A stretch of DNA of 64,000 nt from Chamaesiphon sp041738715 (GTDB lineage Bacteria; Cyanobacteriota; Cyanobacteriia; Cyanobacteriales; Chamaesiphonaceae), in NCBI GenBank assembly GCA_041738715.1, contig JBGSPI010000018.1:16265-80264 (forward strand), written 5' to 3'. Numbering within the stretch: the first letter of the stretch is position 1; each line of letters starts with the position of its first letter. Shown here piece by piece: positions 26,057-34,386 of the stretch. The position numbers and the translations under genes are program-made. A model generated the notes under the pieces. That model saw nothing but the letters and a program-made list of their open reading frames with translations. It was not told the DNA's origin and made no database searches.

Positions 26057-26665
26057 TGATTCACCGACATTCCAAAGGCACTTGGATTATCCTAATACGG
26101 GCTACTCAGTCTGTCAATCCAAGATCGATAGATCAAATGTGATCGAAAAGTTATGTTACAACTGGTTTGAATAGGTATAGATTGGCAATTTTTTGCCAAA
26201 TCCTTTGGTGCAGTCTACCGAAGGTAATCGTTGACAGCAGTGATGTTGAGGTCGCTATCTAGGTCTATTAGGTTGACCCACAGATGTTTACTGGCGAGTT
26301 TTTGATTAGCCGCGATCGGAATTACCGTATTATTAATCCCATCCACCATCAAAGTGGCAATGAGCCGATCGCTCTTAAAAAAATGATATCTACAAGTGTC
26401 AACAAGGAAATTGTAATATAGGGGTAATAACTTTTATTCAGCATAATGATAAGTTGGTAGATAGCAATTTTGTTGCCGTAACACTAACTGTTGTTCGCCA
26501 ATTTTTGGTGGTTATTGATACCGTTAACTACTAAAAGGTTCGGCAGCAAGATACTCTTTTTTGTTCTGCGGTTAATTTCATCACCTTAGAAGTATTTAGG
26601 ATCGAAATGACTCGATCCGAGTAGTCGGGATCTTGAATGTCAAATTTTAGCTAATTATTTAAGGA
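26057..26665. other. 609-base intergenic region with a possible gene remnant
   Basis: A minus-strand frame at 26215-26349 could encode 44 residues (MVDGINNTVIPIA...DYLR); it stays open for about 30 more codons upstream without a start, so it may be the tail of a decayed gene. A short hairpin (TTGGCAA/TTGCCAA, 26182-26199) lies beyond its stop. The remainder would hold the tetR promoter and the end of the aroA transcript; nothing else is recognised. Confidence 0.35.
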
Positions 26666-28009
26666 TTAGTTCGATTGGATAATACTGCGGAGACAATCAA
26701 AGAAAGTTGGATAGGAAATCGATGCAGCTTCTGCCCGATCAATTGTAGTTTGTCCCCGCGCCATGATTGCCGCGATCGCCAGACTCATGGCAATTCGATG
26801 ATCGGTATAACTATCTAACTCAGCGCCGATTAACGATCCCCCGCCCGTAATCTCCAATCCATCGGGCAACTCGCTAACTTTGGCACCCATCTTGGTTAAT
26901 TCAGTCGCCATTACCTGAATTCGATCGCTTTCTTTGACCCGCAACTCTTGGGCATCTCTAATTACCGTCGTCCCTTCCGCAAAGATCGCCGCTACTGCCA
27001 AAATTGGGATCTCATCAATTAAACGCGGGATCAAATCCCCGCCGATCTCACAAGCTGTTAACTTACCATGTTTCACCCGTAAATCTGCTACCGGTTCCCC
27101 CGCAACCTCACGCTGATTTTCCAGGGTAATATCAGCCCCCATCAATTCTAATGCCACCAAAATCCCCGTCCGCGTCGGATTGATCCCCACATTCTCAATT
27201 AATAACTCCGATCCTGGGATAATTGCCGCTGCAACTAGCCAAAATGCCGCTGAACTGATATCTCCAGGGACAATCACCTGTTGTCCCCGGAGATTGGGAT
27301 AACCAGTCACCGTTGCACTGTTAGTTTCTGGATCCACATCTATTTGCGCCCCAAACGCCCGCAACATCCGTTCGGAGTGATCTCGCGATTGGGCTGGTTC
27401 GGTGACTGTCGTGCGCCCATAAGCCATCAATCCTGCAAGTAAAATGGCTGACTTTACCTGCGCCGAAGCGATCGGTGAATGATAGTGGATGGGTTGGAGT
27501 GCTTGTCCACGGACAGCGAGTGGAGCGAGAGAATTACCCTTGCGTCCCCAAATTTGCGCCCCCATTTCCGTCAGCGGTTGGACGACGCGGGACATCGGCC
27601 GCGATCGCAATGAGCCATCCCCAGTTACCGTAAAAAACCTGTCGGGATGGGAGGCTAAAACTCCTAACATTAACCGCATCGTCGTCCCAGAGTTACCAGC
27701 ATCGAGGACATTTACCGGCTCCTGAAGCTGCCCTAAGCCTATTCCCTGCACCGTGACTAGCTCAGTATTTAACTCAGAAATCTGTGCCCCCATTGCCATA
27801 AAACAAGCCGCCGTACTGCGGGGATCTTCACCCAACAATAATCCGCGAATTGTCGTTTCTCCCTCTGCCAAGGCTCCCAGCATCAGTGCCCGATGGGAAA
27901 TTGACTTATCCCCAGGAATCTGCAACGTACCCTGAAGGGATACGCCGGAGGCAGGAGGATTGATGGTTAAGCTTTGATGGCGATCTCCGAGAGTTTTGAG
28001 GCTAATCAC
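26666..28009 (-). CDS. aroA: 3-phosphoshikimate 1-carboxyvinyltransferase (EPSP synthase)
   Basis: AroA joins phosphoenolpyruvate to shikimate 3-phosphate in aromatic amino acid synthesis. The 447-residue protein has both halves of the inside-out alpha/beta barrel. GDKSISHRALMLGAL near the N-terminus holds the phosphate-binding Lys and Ser, LDAGNSGTTMRLMLG the PEP-binding loop, GDGSLRSRPM the shikimate site, and LRVKESDRI and DHRIAMSLA the C-terminal substrate residues. The sequence around the PEP site is GNSGTTMR, where the common glyphosate-sensitive enzymes have GNAGTA, so it looks like a class II type. Confidence 0.95.
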   Translation of the reverse strand: MISLKTLGDRHQSLTINPPASGVSLQGTLQIPGDKSISHRALMLGALAEGETTIRGLLLGEDPRSTAACFMAMGAQISELNTELVTVQGIGLGQLQEPVNVLDAGNSGTTMRLMLGVLASHPDRFFTVTGDGSLRSRPMSRVVQPLTEMGAQIWGRKGNSLAPLAVRGQALQPIHYHSPIASAQVKSAILLAGLMAYGRTTVTEPAQSRDHSERMLRAFGAQIDVDPETNSATVTGYPNLRGQQVIVPGDISSAAFWLVAAAIIPGSELLIENVGINPTRTGILVALELMGADITLENQREVAGEPVADLRVKHGKLTACEIGGDLIPRLIDEIPILAVAAIFAEGTTVIRDAQELRVKESDRIQVMATELTKMGAKVSELPDGLEITGGGSLIGAELDSYTDHRIAMSLAIAAIMARGQTTIDRAEAASISYPTFFDCLRSIIQSN

Positions 28010-28026
28010 GATGAATCAACTGGGGG

Positions 28027-29001
28027 TTACTTTCCAATTTTAAGGGTAACATGCTGCTTTTCACCGAGTTTGCCAACCGGCTGGGCTGGCTGTTGATCGC
28101 GAGACACTAGCAATGCGCCAGCATTATTGGTGCTGATAGTAACTTGTTTGCTCGCGACCCAGTTTAGTTGGGTGCCAACTTGGAGATTGCCGGTAAATTT
28201 CGTGGTGCCATCGATGCCAATCTGCGCCCAGACTGGACTTTTAACAGTAATGCCGATCTGGACACTCTGGGGCTGAGTTGCTTGAGTTGGAGCTAATATC
28301 GGCGTGACAGCGGAGATTTGGGGCAAAATAGCTGGTTTTGGTTTCAAGCTATTGTGGAGTAGATGGGAAATTGCCGCACCACTACCGACAATCAGCAAAA
28401 TATATCCGAGGTAGACGTGGAATGGTTTAATTCGAGGAGTAGAAAAAGAAGATCGGTTGGAAACGTTTTTGTGGGTAGATTTAGCTTCTTCCCGTTGCCA
28501 TGTGGGTAAATTTTGCGCAATTGCTGCACCATCTAAACCGAGATGATCTCCATAGCGTTTGATCATGCCGCGCACGTATACAGGTTCGGGTAAAGTTTCA
28601 ATGTCACCTGTTTCGATCGCTTGAATCAAGCGTGGCTGAAGCTGGGTTTGAGCCGATACATCTTCGATCGATCTCCCGTAATGTTCCCGCCATTCCCTCA
28701 GTCCGCTCCCAATTTGCTGCAAAATCTCGCTAGGTGTTTGCACCAATGGGGCGATATTGCTCTGTGTTGGTGATTCTAGCTGGGGATCGGTGACTGACAA
28801 TTCATCAACCGACAATTTAACTAAATCCCGATCGGTCGATGATTCTGGCTGGGGATCGAGGATTGATAATTCCGTAGTTGACAATTTGGAAAATTTTGCC
28901 AACTTGAATGATCTGATGTGCTTGAGCGGTGGCAGTAGAGTCACGATCGCTAGTGATAAAGTGGTGGTAGAGTGTATTGTAAATGTAACTTGATTTGTCA
29001 A
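28027..29001 (-). CDS. RodZ-like helix-turn-helix membrane protein
   Basis: A 324-residue protein. After a Ser/Glu/Pro-rich N-terminus comes a RodZ-type helix-turn-helix (LREWREHYGRSIEDVSAQTQLQPRLIQAIE with LPEPVYVRGMIKRYGDHLGLD), a single transmembrane helix (VYLGYILLIVGSGAAISHLL) and a C-terminal DUF4115 beta domain (SPVWAQIGIDGTTKFTGNLQVG). RodZ links MreB to the membrane in rod-shaped cells; a role in shape or division is inferred. The annotated start is TTG, and its last base pairs overlap the upstream pseudouridine synthase stop (TTGA), so the two are translationally coupled. The exact start is uncertain. Confidence 0.78.
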   Translation of the reverse strand: MTNQVTFTIHSTTTLSLAIVTLLPPLKHIRSFKLAKFSKLSTTELSILDPQPESSTDRDLVKLSVDELSVTDPQLESPTQSNIAPLVQTPSEILQQIGSGLREWREHYGRSIEDVSAQTQLQPRLIQAIETGDIETLPEPVYVRGMIKRYGDHLGLDGAAIAQNLPTWQREEAKSTHKNVSNRSSFSTPRIKPFHVYLGYILLIVGSGAAISHLLHNSLKPKPAILPQISAVTPILAPTQATQPQSVQIGITVKSPVWAQIGIDGTTKFTGNLQVGTQLNWVASKQVTISTNNAGALLVSRDQQPAQPVGKLGEKQHVTLKIGK

Positions 29002-29741
29002 AGATCAGTATCGGGTAGCTCTCCAGCTTGGAGAGTCCGAATTTCAGCTAGGCGCAGGTGGCGATAACAGCCGACATCCCCGTCTACACTGATGTTGCCG
29101 ATTTTGGTTCGATGGAGATTCAAGACTGGATGACCCAGTTGAGTGGCAACACGTCTAATTTGTCTGTTTCGGCCCTCGGTGAGCATGACCCTTAGTAAAG
29201 TCCGATGTTCCTGATATTTTAATACCTTGATTTGAGCGGGCAATGTATACTGCCCATCCAAATCGATTCCATCTCGCCAAGCAGCTAAAGTTGCCTCGGT
29301 AGGGCGACCATCCACCCACACTGCATAAGTTTTGCTCACGCTGTGGCGTGGGTGAGTCAGTCTAAATGTCAACTCTCCATCATTGGTGAGCAACAACGCG
29401 CCGCTAGAATCAATATCTAATCTACCTACTGGATGAATTCCTTCACACTCCCTTAACTCTGGTGGTAACAAGTCCAAAACTGTCGGACGACCTTGGGGGT
29501 CGGCACAAGTGGATACCACACCGCGCGGTTTATTGAGTAGCAGGTACACAGGCTCCGGTCGGCTCTGTACTGTAATCAGTCTACCATCAACTTCGATCCG
29601 ATCGGTAGTTGGTTCCGCCGTTTGTCCTAATTGGGCAACCGTCCCATTTACTCGCACTCGGCCAGCCAAAATTAGCTGTTCGGCCTGCCGCCGAGAAGCT
29701 ATTCCCCATTGCGATAAAATTTTTTGTACTCTTGCCGTCAT
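28998..29741 (-). CDS. rluB: rRNA pseudouridine synthase, RsuA/RluB family
   Basis: A 247-residue pseudouridine synthase. An S4 RNA-binding domain is at the N-terminus (RVQKILSQWGIASRRQAEQLILAGRVRVNG). The catalytic motif is GRLDIDSSGALLLTNDGEL with the nucleophile Asp in GRLD. The C-terminal KTYAVWVDG and LTEGRNRQIRRV are typical of RluB/RsuA. It modifies a uridine in rRNA; which one cannot be told. It is followed by the RodZ-like gene with a 4-base overlap. Confidence 0.9.
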   Translation of the reverse strand: MTARVQKILSQWGIASRRQAEQLILAGRVRVNGTVAQLGQTAEPTTDRIEVDGRLITVQSRPEPVYLLLNKPRGVVSTCADPQGRPTVLDLLPPELRECEGIHPVGRLDIDSSGALLLTNDGELTFRLTHPRHSVSKTYAVWVDGRPTEATLAAWRDGIDLDGQYTLPAQIKVLKYQEHRTLLRVMLTEGRNRQIRRVATQLGHPVLNLHRTKIGNISVDGDVGCYRHLRLAEIRTLQAGELPDTDL

Positions 29742-29840
29742 TCACTATCCCCTCACTATCCACTATTCCCTATCCACTATCCCCTCTTCCCATTTCCAGC
29801 TAAACTCTTTGAAGAAATATTACCGGAAGATTGAGCTAGA

Positions 29841-30533
29841 TTGACACATCAAACAAAAGGAATTATCAGTTCGGTACTATCACCTGCTTGTCGGGTGTGG
29901 TTGCGATCGCAAGTATCCCAGGTCGATAACCTCGATGTGGATATTGCCGGGGGGAGTCGCCAAATCCTAGGGGGGACAATTCCTCGCGTCGCGGTTGTCG
30001 CCATCGGTGCAGTTTATCAAGGATTATCACTGGGATCGATCGACTTGATTGCCGAAAATATCCGTATCAACTTGCCCCAAGTGATGCGTGGTCAACCTTT
30101 ACGTCTGCTAGAACCGATTGCGGTGATGGCTGAGGCTAAATTCACAGAAGTTGACTTACAGGCTTCGCTGGCATCACCGCTGTTATCCCAAGCAATTACC
30201 GACCTCTTTACCCAAATCCTGGCGATTGTCCCCAACCAAACTGATTGGAAGATCGATTGGCAGCAGATTCAGATTGTTCCTCAACAATTGATTTTACAGG
30301 GCAATTTAGCATCTGGAGATCGATCTGCACCGATCCACCTAGCAATGGGGATTGATATTCTCGATGGGCATATTTTACATCTCGATCCGCTGACGATTTC
30401 CTGCGCTCTCGATCTCCCTGGCAGCGATCTCACCAGTCATCGGATCGATCTTGGTCGCGATGTGCATATTAATCAACTGCAATTAACCACTGGGGAATTA
30501 ATCTGTCAAGGTCAAATTCAAGTTAATCCGTAG
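29841..30533 (+). CDS. DUF2993 family protein
   Basis: A 230-residue protein matching the DUF2993 (LmeA-like) family seen throughout cyanobacteria. Recognisable features are ISSVLSPACRVWLRSQV, VDNLDVDIAGGSRQILGG, VAIGAVYQGLSLGSIDL and the C-terminal LQLTTGELICQGQIQVNP. The family has a fold that binds lipid-like molecules; the function in cyanobacteria is unknown. The start is a TTG at 29841 without a clear ribosome site. It is divergent from the pseudouridine synthase; the 99-base spacer has CACTATCCC repeats. Confidence 0.8.
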   Translation: MTHQTKGIISSVLSPACRVWLRSQVSQVDNLDVDIAGGSRQILGGTIPRVAVVAIGAVYQGLSLGSIDLIAENIRINLPQVMRGQPLRLLEPIAVMAEAKFTEVDLQASLASPLLSQAITDLFTQILAIVPNQTDWKIDWQQIQIVPQQLILQGNLASGDRSAPIHLAMGIDILDGHILHLDPLTISCALDLPGSDLTSHRIDLGRDVHINQLQLTTGELICQGQIQVNP

Positions 30534-30577
30534 CAGTGAGGAGTTGCTTCTAGCCGGTCACTGAGCCTATCGAAGTG

Positions 30578-30877
30578 CTACCGTCTACCTTTGAGGAAGG
30601 ATCGGATAATCCCAATCGATAAACCGATCGTCTGAAGTCGATCGACCGTCACTGATTGTTGTCGATAGAACTGGCGGAGTTGGTGGATCTGCATGCGACT
30701 AGCTGCTAGAGAATCTGGTGTATCTGCCAACAGCCGACCACAATCGATCGTCCATCGGTCGCACCATTCGGTTAAGACGACTAGCTGACGACGGAAACTA
30801 ATCAGGAAAACAGTCATAATCAGACACCCAATCGCGATCGTGCAATTACACCAGACAACGATAAAGACCAAATCCAT
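30578..30877 (-). CDS. Small single-pass membrane protein
   Basis: A 99-residue protein starting with one transmembrane segment (LVFIVVWCNCTIAIGCLIMTVFLISF) followed by a cytosolic helical region (RRQLVVLTEWCDRWTID...HQLRQFYRQQSVTVDRLQTIG). I do not recognise a named family, although proteins of this layout are common in cyanobacteria. It converges with the DUF2993 gene. Confidence 0.6.
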   Translation of the reverse strand: MDLVFIVVWCNCTIAIGCLIMTVFLISFRRQLVVLTEWCDRWTIDCGRLLADTPDSLAASRMQIHQLRQFYRQQSVTVDRLQTIGLSIGIIRSFLKGRR

Positions 30878-31041
30878 AAATGGTGGCGAAGGTAGATAAA
30901 TTCAGATTACCAGTTAGCCTGCGAATAATCGATCGAACTTGACCTATTCCCCAGCATTAGAAAAAAGTTTAAGAATTTACTTGCCAATTTGAGAAAACTA
31001 GTGATATTATTGGAAGAGTGTGAAAAACACACAAAACATAA

Positions 31042-31113
31042 TCCTCGGTAGCTCAGTGGTAGAGCGGTCGGCTGTTAACCGATTGGTCGCAAGTTCGAAT
31101 CTTGCCCGGGGAG
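31042..31113 (+). tRNA. tRNA-Asn (anticodon GTT)
   Basis: Seventy-two bases fold as a cloverleaf: acceptor TCCTCGG/CCGGGGA with discriminator G, D-arm AGCTCAGTGGTAGAGC, anticodon loop CTGTTAA with GTT, T-arm GCAAGTTCGAATCTTGC. CCA is not encoded. Confidence 0.97.
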
Positions 31114-31239
31114 TCATCAAAATCTACTCTTAATTTTGCTACTAGCGCGTAGCATGATGCTAACCAAGACAGGAAACAATCTGCTAATCTAGGGGTCATT
31201 GATGATTGTTATCAACTGATTTTAAGGAAAAGATTCCAG

Positions 31240-31950
31240 ATGAAATTATTCCAGAAGTGGTTGTTGTCCGTTGGGCTATGTGGTAGTACTATGCTAGGTA
31301 GCCTTCCGGCACAAGCAATTCCCGAAGCCCAAGTAGCTGCTAAGTTAGAAAATATCCCCGTCTATGTCGTAACTGATGACAAGGGGACAATCGTTCATGC
31401 CACAAGTAAGGCTACGAAGAATCAGCCTGCACAAATGTCTACCGGAGTTTTCTTCAGTCGTCAAGATGCCCAAGATTTTATCGATCGGAGCATCAAGCCG
31501 CAACAACCAGACTTGACTAAAATGGTTAAAGTTACGCCGGTCAGCTTGGGTGAAATTTATCGCCGGAAACAAGCGAATAAAAACAAGCCGCAAGAACTCG
31601 ATTATATTTACGTCCCCACAGCTAAACAATCTAGTGGTGCATTGGAGATCCTCAAGCAAGGTGGTCAAAAAGTAACCCAAGTAAACGATCTACCAGTTTT
31701 CATTGCCACGATTACATCTAAAGCTGGCAGAGAAGAGTATCTAACTTTTGAACGAAATCGTCAAGAAATAGTACCACTATTTTTTAGTAAAGAAGCACTC
31801 CAATCAACAGTAAAAAAAGTCTATCCAAATCTGATCAACAAATCGAAAATTCAGGTAGTAGAACTTAATTATCTACTTGATTATATGACAAAAACATCGG
31901 ATTCGGTTGTGAATTTTTTTGAATTCAATCCAAATATGGATGGAAAATAG
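31240..31950 (+). CDS. Tic22-family periplasmic/thylakoid protein (copy 1)
   Basis: A 236-residue secreted protein with a signal peptide (MKLFQKWLLSVGLCGSTMLGSLPAQA). The mature domain follows the Tic22 pattern: IPEAQVAAKLENIPVYVVTDDKG, GVFFSRQDAQDFID, VKVTPVSLGEIY, then a second similar half with DLPVFIATI and PLFFSKEALQ. Cyanobacterial Tic22 is a soluble lumenal/periplasmic chaperone needed for outer-membrane biogenesis; the plastid form works in protein import. A second Tic22 gene follows directly. Confidence 0.87.
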   Translation: MKLFQKWLLSVGLCGSTMLGSLPAQAIPEAQVAAKLENIPVYVVTDDKGTIVHATSKATKNQPAQMSTGVFFSRQDAQDFIDRSIKPQQPDLTKMVKVTPVSLGEIYRRKQANKNKPQELDYIYVPTAKQSSGALEILKQGGQKVTQVNDLPVFIATITSKAGREEYLTFERNRQEIVPLFFSKEALQSTVKKVYPNLINKSKIQVVELNYLLDYMTKTSDSVVNFFEFNPNMDGK

Positions 31951-31983
31951 TTCCGAATCCTCAGTTTAGCCTCACCTGTTCAA

Positions 31984-32036
31984 GTGGGTAAGTAAGATAT
32001 CACAAAAAATAACGGATCTTACCCACAATTTATATC
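31984..32036 (+). terminator. Possible terminator or attenuator between the Tic22 genes
   Basis: Stem GTGGGTAAG (31984-31992) / CTTACCCAC (32018-32026), then AT-rich DNA with a T run near 32040. Moderate strength. Confidence 0.5.
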
Positions 32037-32056
32037 CCCTTTTTTCTGTCACAATT

Positions 32057-32818
32057 ATGGCTATATCTTTAACTGGTCTCACCGCGATCGTTGGTATGAG
32101 CGTCCCATTTGTGGTCGCAATCGCTCAACCAGCGCAAGCACTACCCGAAGCCCAAATTATCGAAAAGCTGCGCGGGGTACCGATCTTCACGATTACCATG
32201 ACCAAAACTCCCAATGGCAATCGAGATTTTGTGTGGGAAAGCGAAAGCAAATCGCCCAATGCGCGACTATATACGCGAGCATTTATCGGCTTAAAAGATG
32301 CCCAAGCTTTTCTAAAAGTTTTTCAGAAACAACAGCCACAAGCGGGAAAATCTGCACAAGTTAGTCCAATTCCTTTAGGTGCTGTTTATAAAATGCAATT
32401 AGAAGCCAAACAAAAATCCAAAAATATGGGTTTTATGTTTGTCCCTACTGAACAGCAACTTAAAAATGCACTAGCTATTCTCAAGGAACCATATAAAAAG
32501 AATATTAATTATCCCGTACCATTATTTGTTGTCACAGTCAGAGATAAAAATCAAAATGTAGCAGTTCAGCGCAATAATATGACCCAAATGTTTTTTGATA
32601 AACAAGAAGCACAGGAGTGGTTGAATCTAGCCAAAAAACAAAACCCCAAATTGGCAGCAACAGCGCGGATCACTGTCGAATCTCTGCAAAATATGCTGGA
32701 AAGTTTACACAAAATCAACCATCCCCAACAACAGAAATTAGTTTTTGTCCCGTCGCGAGAAAATGTGGAAATTGTGCGCAAAATCCAGGCAGCACAAGCG
32801 GCGCAGCCTAAGAAGTAA
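32057..32818 (+). CDS. Tic22-family protein (copy 2)
   Basis: A 253-residue paralogue of the preceding gene: LPEAQIIEKLRGVPIFTITM, AFIGLKDAQAFLKVF, VSPIPLGAVYKMQ, VPLFVVTVRDKN and MFFDKQEAQEWL repeat the same two-lobed pattern. The N-terminus is hydrophobic (LTAIVGMSVPFVVAIAQPAQA), which fits a signal peptide, but it lacks the usual positive start, so the true start may be elsewhere. Its stop codon abuts the ATG of prmC with no spacer, so the two should be co-translated. Confidence 0.83.
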   Translation: MAISLTGLTAIVGMSVPFVVAIAQPAQALPEAQIIEKLRGVPIFTITMTKTPNGNRDFVWESESKSPNARLYTRAFIGLKDAQAFLKVFQKQQPQAGKSAQVSPIPLGAVYKMQLEAKQKSKNMGFMFVPTEQQLKNALAILKEPYKKNINYPVPLFVVTVRDKNQNVAVQRNNMTQMFFDKQEAQEWLNLAKKQNPKLAATARITVESLQNMLESLHKINHPQQQKLVFVPSRENVEIVRKIQAAQAAQPKK

Positions 32819-33730
32819 ATGGAGATGGGGCGACGGGGGAATTCAGATCTAATTACGGGGACAGATCTGTGGCAGTGGCGCAGATGGGCAGTAGGATTAG
32901 CTACCGAGGCTGGGGTGAGTGCTTATGAGGTGGATTGGCTACTGGCAGCAGTAGCTGATTTAGACCGATTGACGCTGCGCCTGGAGTCAATTGGTGATGA
33001 ACAATTGGTGCCGATGTCGATGCCACTCGATCGATTGTCGGCATTATGGCTCGATCGAGTGCATCAGCGCAAGCCAGTTCAATATTTGGTCGGGAGAACT
33101 TTCTGGCGAGATTTTGAGCTAGTCGTTTCGCCAGCAGTGTTGATTCCCCGCCCGGAAACTGAATCGATTGTTGATATCGCCATCGAGGCGAGTAGTCAAA
33201 TTCAGCAGCAGGGAATTTGGGTTGATTTAGGGACTGGGAGTGGGGCAATTGCGATCGGTTTGGCGCGAGAATTGCCCGCAGTGAAGATTTATGCCGTAGA
33301 CTATAGTGCGGCAGCACTAGATATTGCCCGCACTAATGCGACTCGACTAGATGTATTGGCGCGAATCGAGCTTAGTCAAGGGAGTTGGTGGTCATCTTTA
33401 GGACATCTGCGTGGGCAAGTCGCCGGGATGCTCTCCAATCCCCCCTATATTCCCTCTGAGGAGGTGTTATGCCTCGAACCGGAGGTGACGAAGCATGAGC
33501 CGCATCTGGCCTTAGATGGCGGTCTAGACGGCTTGGCGGCGATTCGCTGCTTAGTGAATACCGCGCCTGAATATCTTCAGGCTGGGGGAATTTGGTTAGT
33601 TGAAATGATGGCGGGACAAGGTGAGACAATTCGGGATTTACTGATCGAGCAGGGTAGTTATACCGATATTCAGATTATTAACGATCTAGCGGGACTCGAT
33701 CGATTTGTCTGCGCTAGAATTCGAGCCTAA
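32819..33730 (+). CDS. prmC: Release factor glutamine methyltransferase PrmC
   Basis: PrmC (HemK) methylates the GGQ glutamine of release factors RF1 and RF2. The 303-residue protein has the N-terminal helical domain (residues about 15-100, with HQRKPVQYLVG) and the methyltransferase domain: DLGTGSGAIAIGLA for SAM binding and NPPYIP as the catalytic NPPY motif. EPHLALDGGLDGL is also typical. It begins immediately after the Tic22 stop codon; an unrelated gene order, so coupling is probably only economy of expression. Confidence 0.93.
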   Translation: MEMGRRGNSDLITGTDLWQWRRWAVGLATEAGVSAYEVDWLLAAVADLDRLTLRLESIGDEQLVPMSMPLDRLSALWLDRVHQRKPVQYLVGRTFWRDFELVVSPAVLIPRPETESIVDIAIEASSQIQQQGIWVDLGTGSGAIAIGLARELPAVKIYAVDYSAAALDIARTNATRLDVLARIELSQGSWWSSLGHLRGQVAGMLSNPPYIPSEEVLCLEPEVTKHEPHLALDGGLDGLAAIRCLVNTAPEYLQAGGIWLVEMMAGQGETIRDLLIEQGSYTDIQIINDLAGLDRFVCARIRA

Positions 33731-33852
33731 TTAGTCGATCTAGATTTCACCCATTAAAAATTCTGATTGTCAAGGGTGGAAAAACGGACATGGTAAGTAG
33801 AAAAATAGCAATGGGTCTTTAGAAAGGCTAGTATTTATAGCATTCAAGAAAT

Positions 33853-34386
33853 TTGGATAAAGGTGATAAGCTATTATGCGATGAGTTAGGAACCCTTAAC
33901 TTGGCAATTATCGAAATACCCCCCGATTTCTCCAGTTCAACAACTACAGATCGACTCTTAGAGTTGATTTCCATACACCCTGATGGTTTAACAATTAAAG
34001 AGCTAGCCGATACTCTTAATCGTCCGGTTTCGATGCTCCAAATCTGCCTCAAGATCCTGACAGCTAGCCGAAAAGTAACTGTCAAACAGCGAACAAACGG
34101 TCAACAAATAGCAAATGTCTATATCTTAAAATCAGCACCTCGCCGACTAAATCGACAGCTACAACCGTTAAAAATTAACAATTGCAGCGATATCACACCG
34201 ATACATCTACGCGAAGTAGCTGGATTGACTCAATCCCAACTCGCCGCCGAGTTGGGCTTAAATGTTCGGACGATTAATGATTGGGAGCAAAAACGTACTC
34301 AACCAAAGTTAGTCCCCTCTCAACTGAAGCAGATGATGACTGTGTATCAATGTACACTAGATCAATTAATTGCGGCATTTGAGTAA
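33853..34386 (+). CDS. Regulator with two helix-turn-helix regions
   Basis: A 177-residue protein. Residues about 30-75 look like a winged helix (TTDRLLELISIHPDGLTIKELADTL), and residues about 112-170 are an XRE/Cro-type helix-turn-helix (LREVAGLTQSQLAAELGLNVRTINDWEQKRTQP). The start is a TTG (33853) and no in-frame ATG lies nearby, so it could begin a little further in. The last 25 bases overlap the convergent DUF3084 gene. I cannot name a target. Confidence 0.68.
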   Translation: MDKGDKLLCDELGTLNLAIIEIPPDFSSSTTTDRLLELISIHPDGLTIKELADTLNRPVSMLQICLKILTASRKVTVKQRTNGQQIANVYILKSAPRRLNRQLQPLKINNCSDITPIHLREVAGLTQSQLAAELGLNVRTINDWEQKRTQPKLVPSQLKQMMTVYQCTLDQLIAAFE

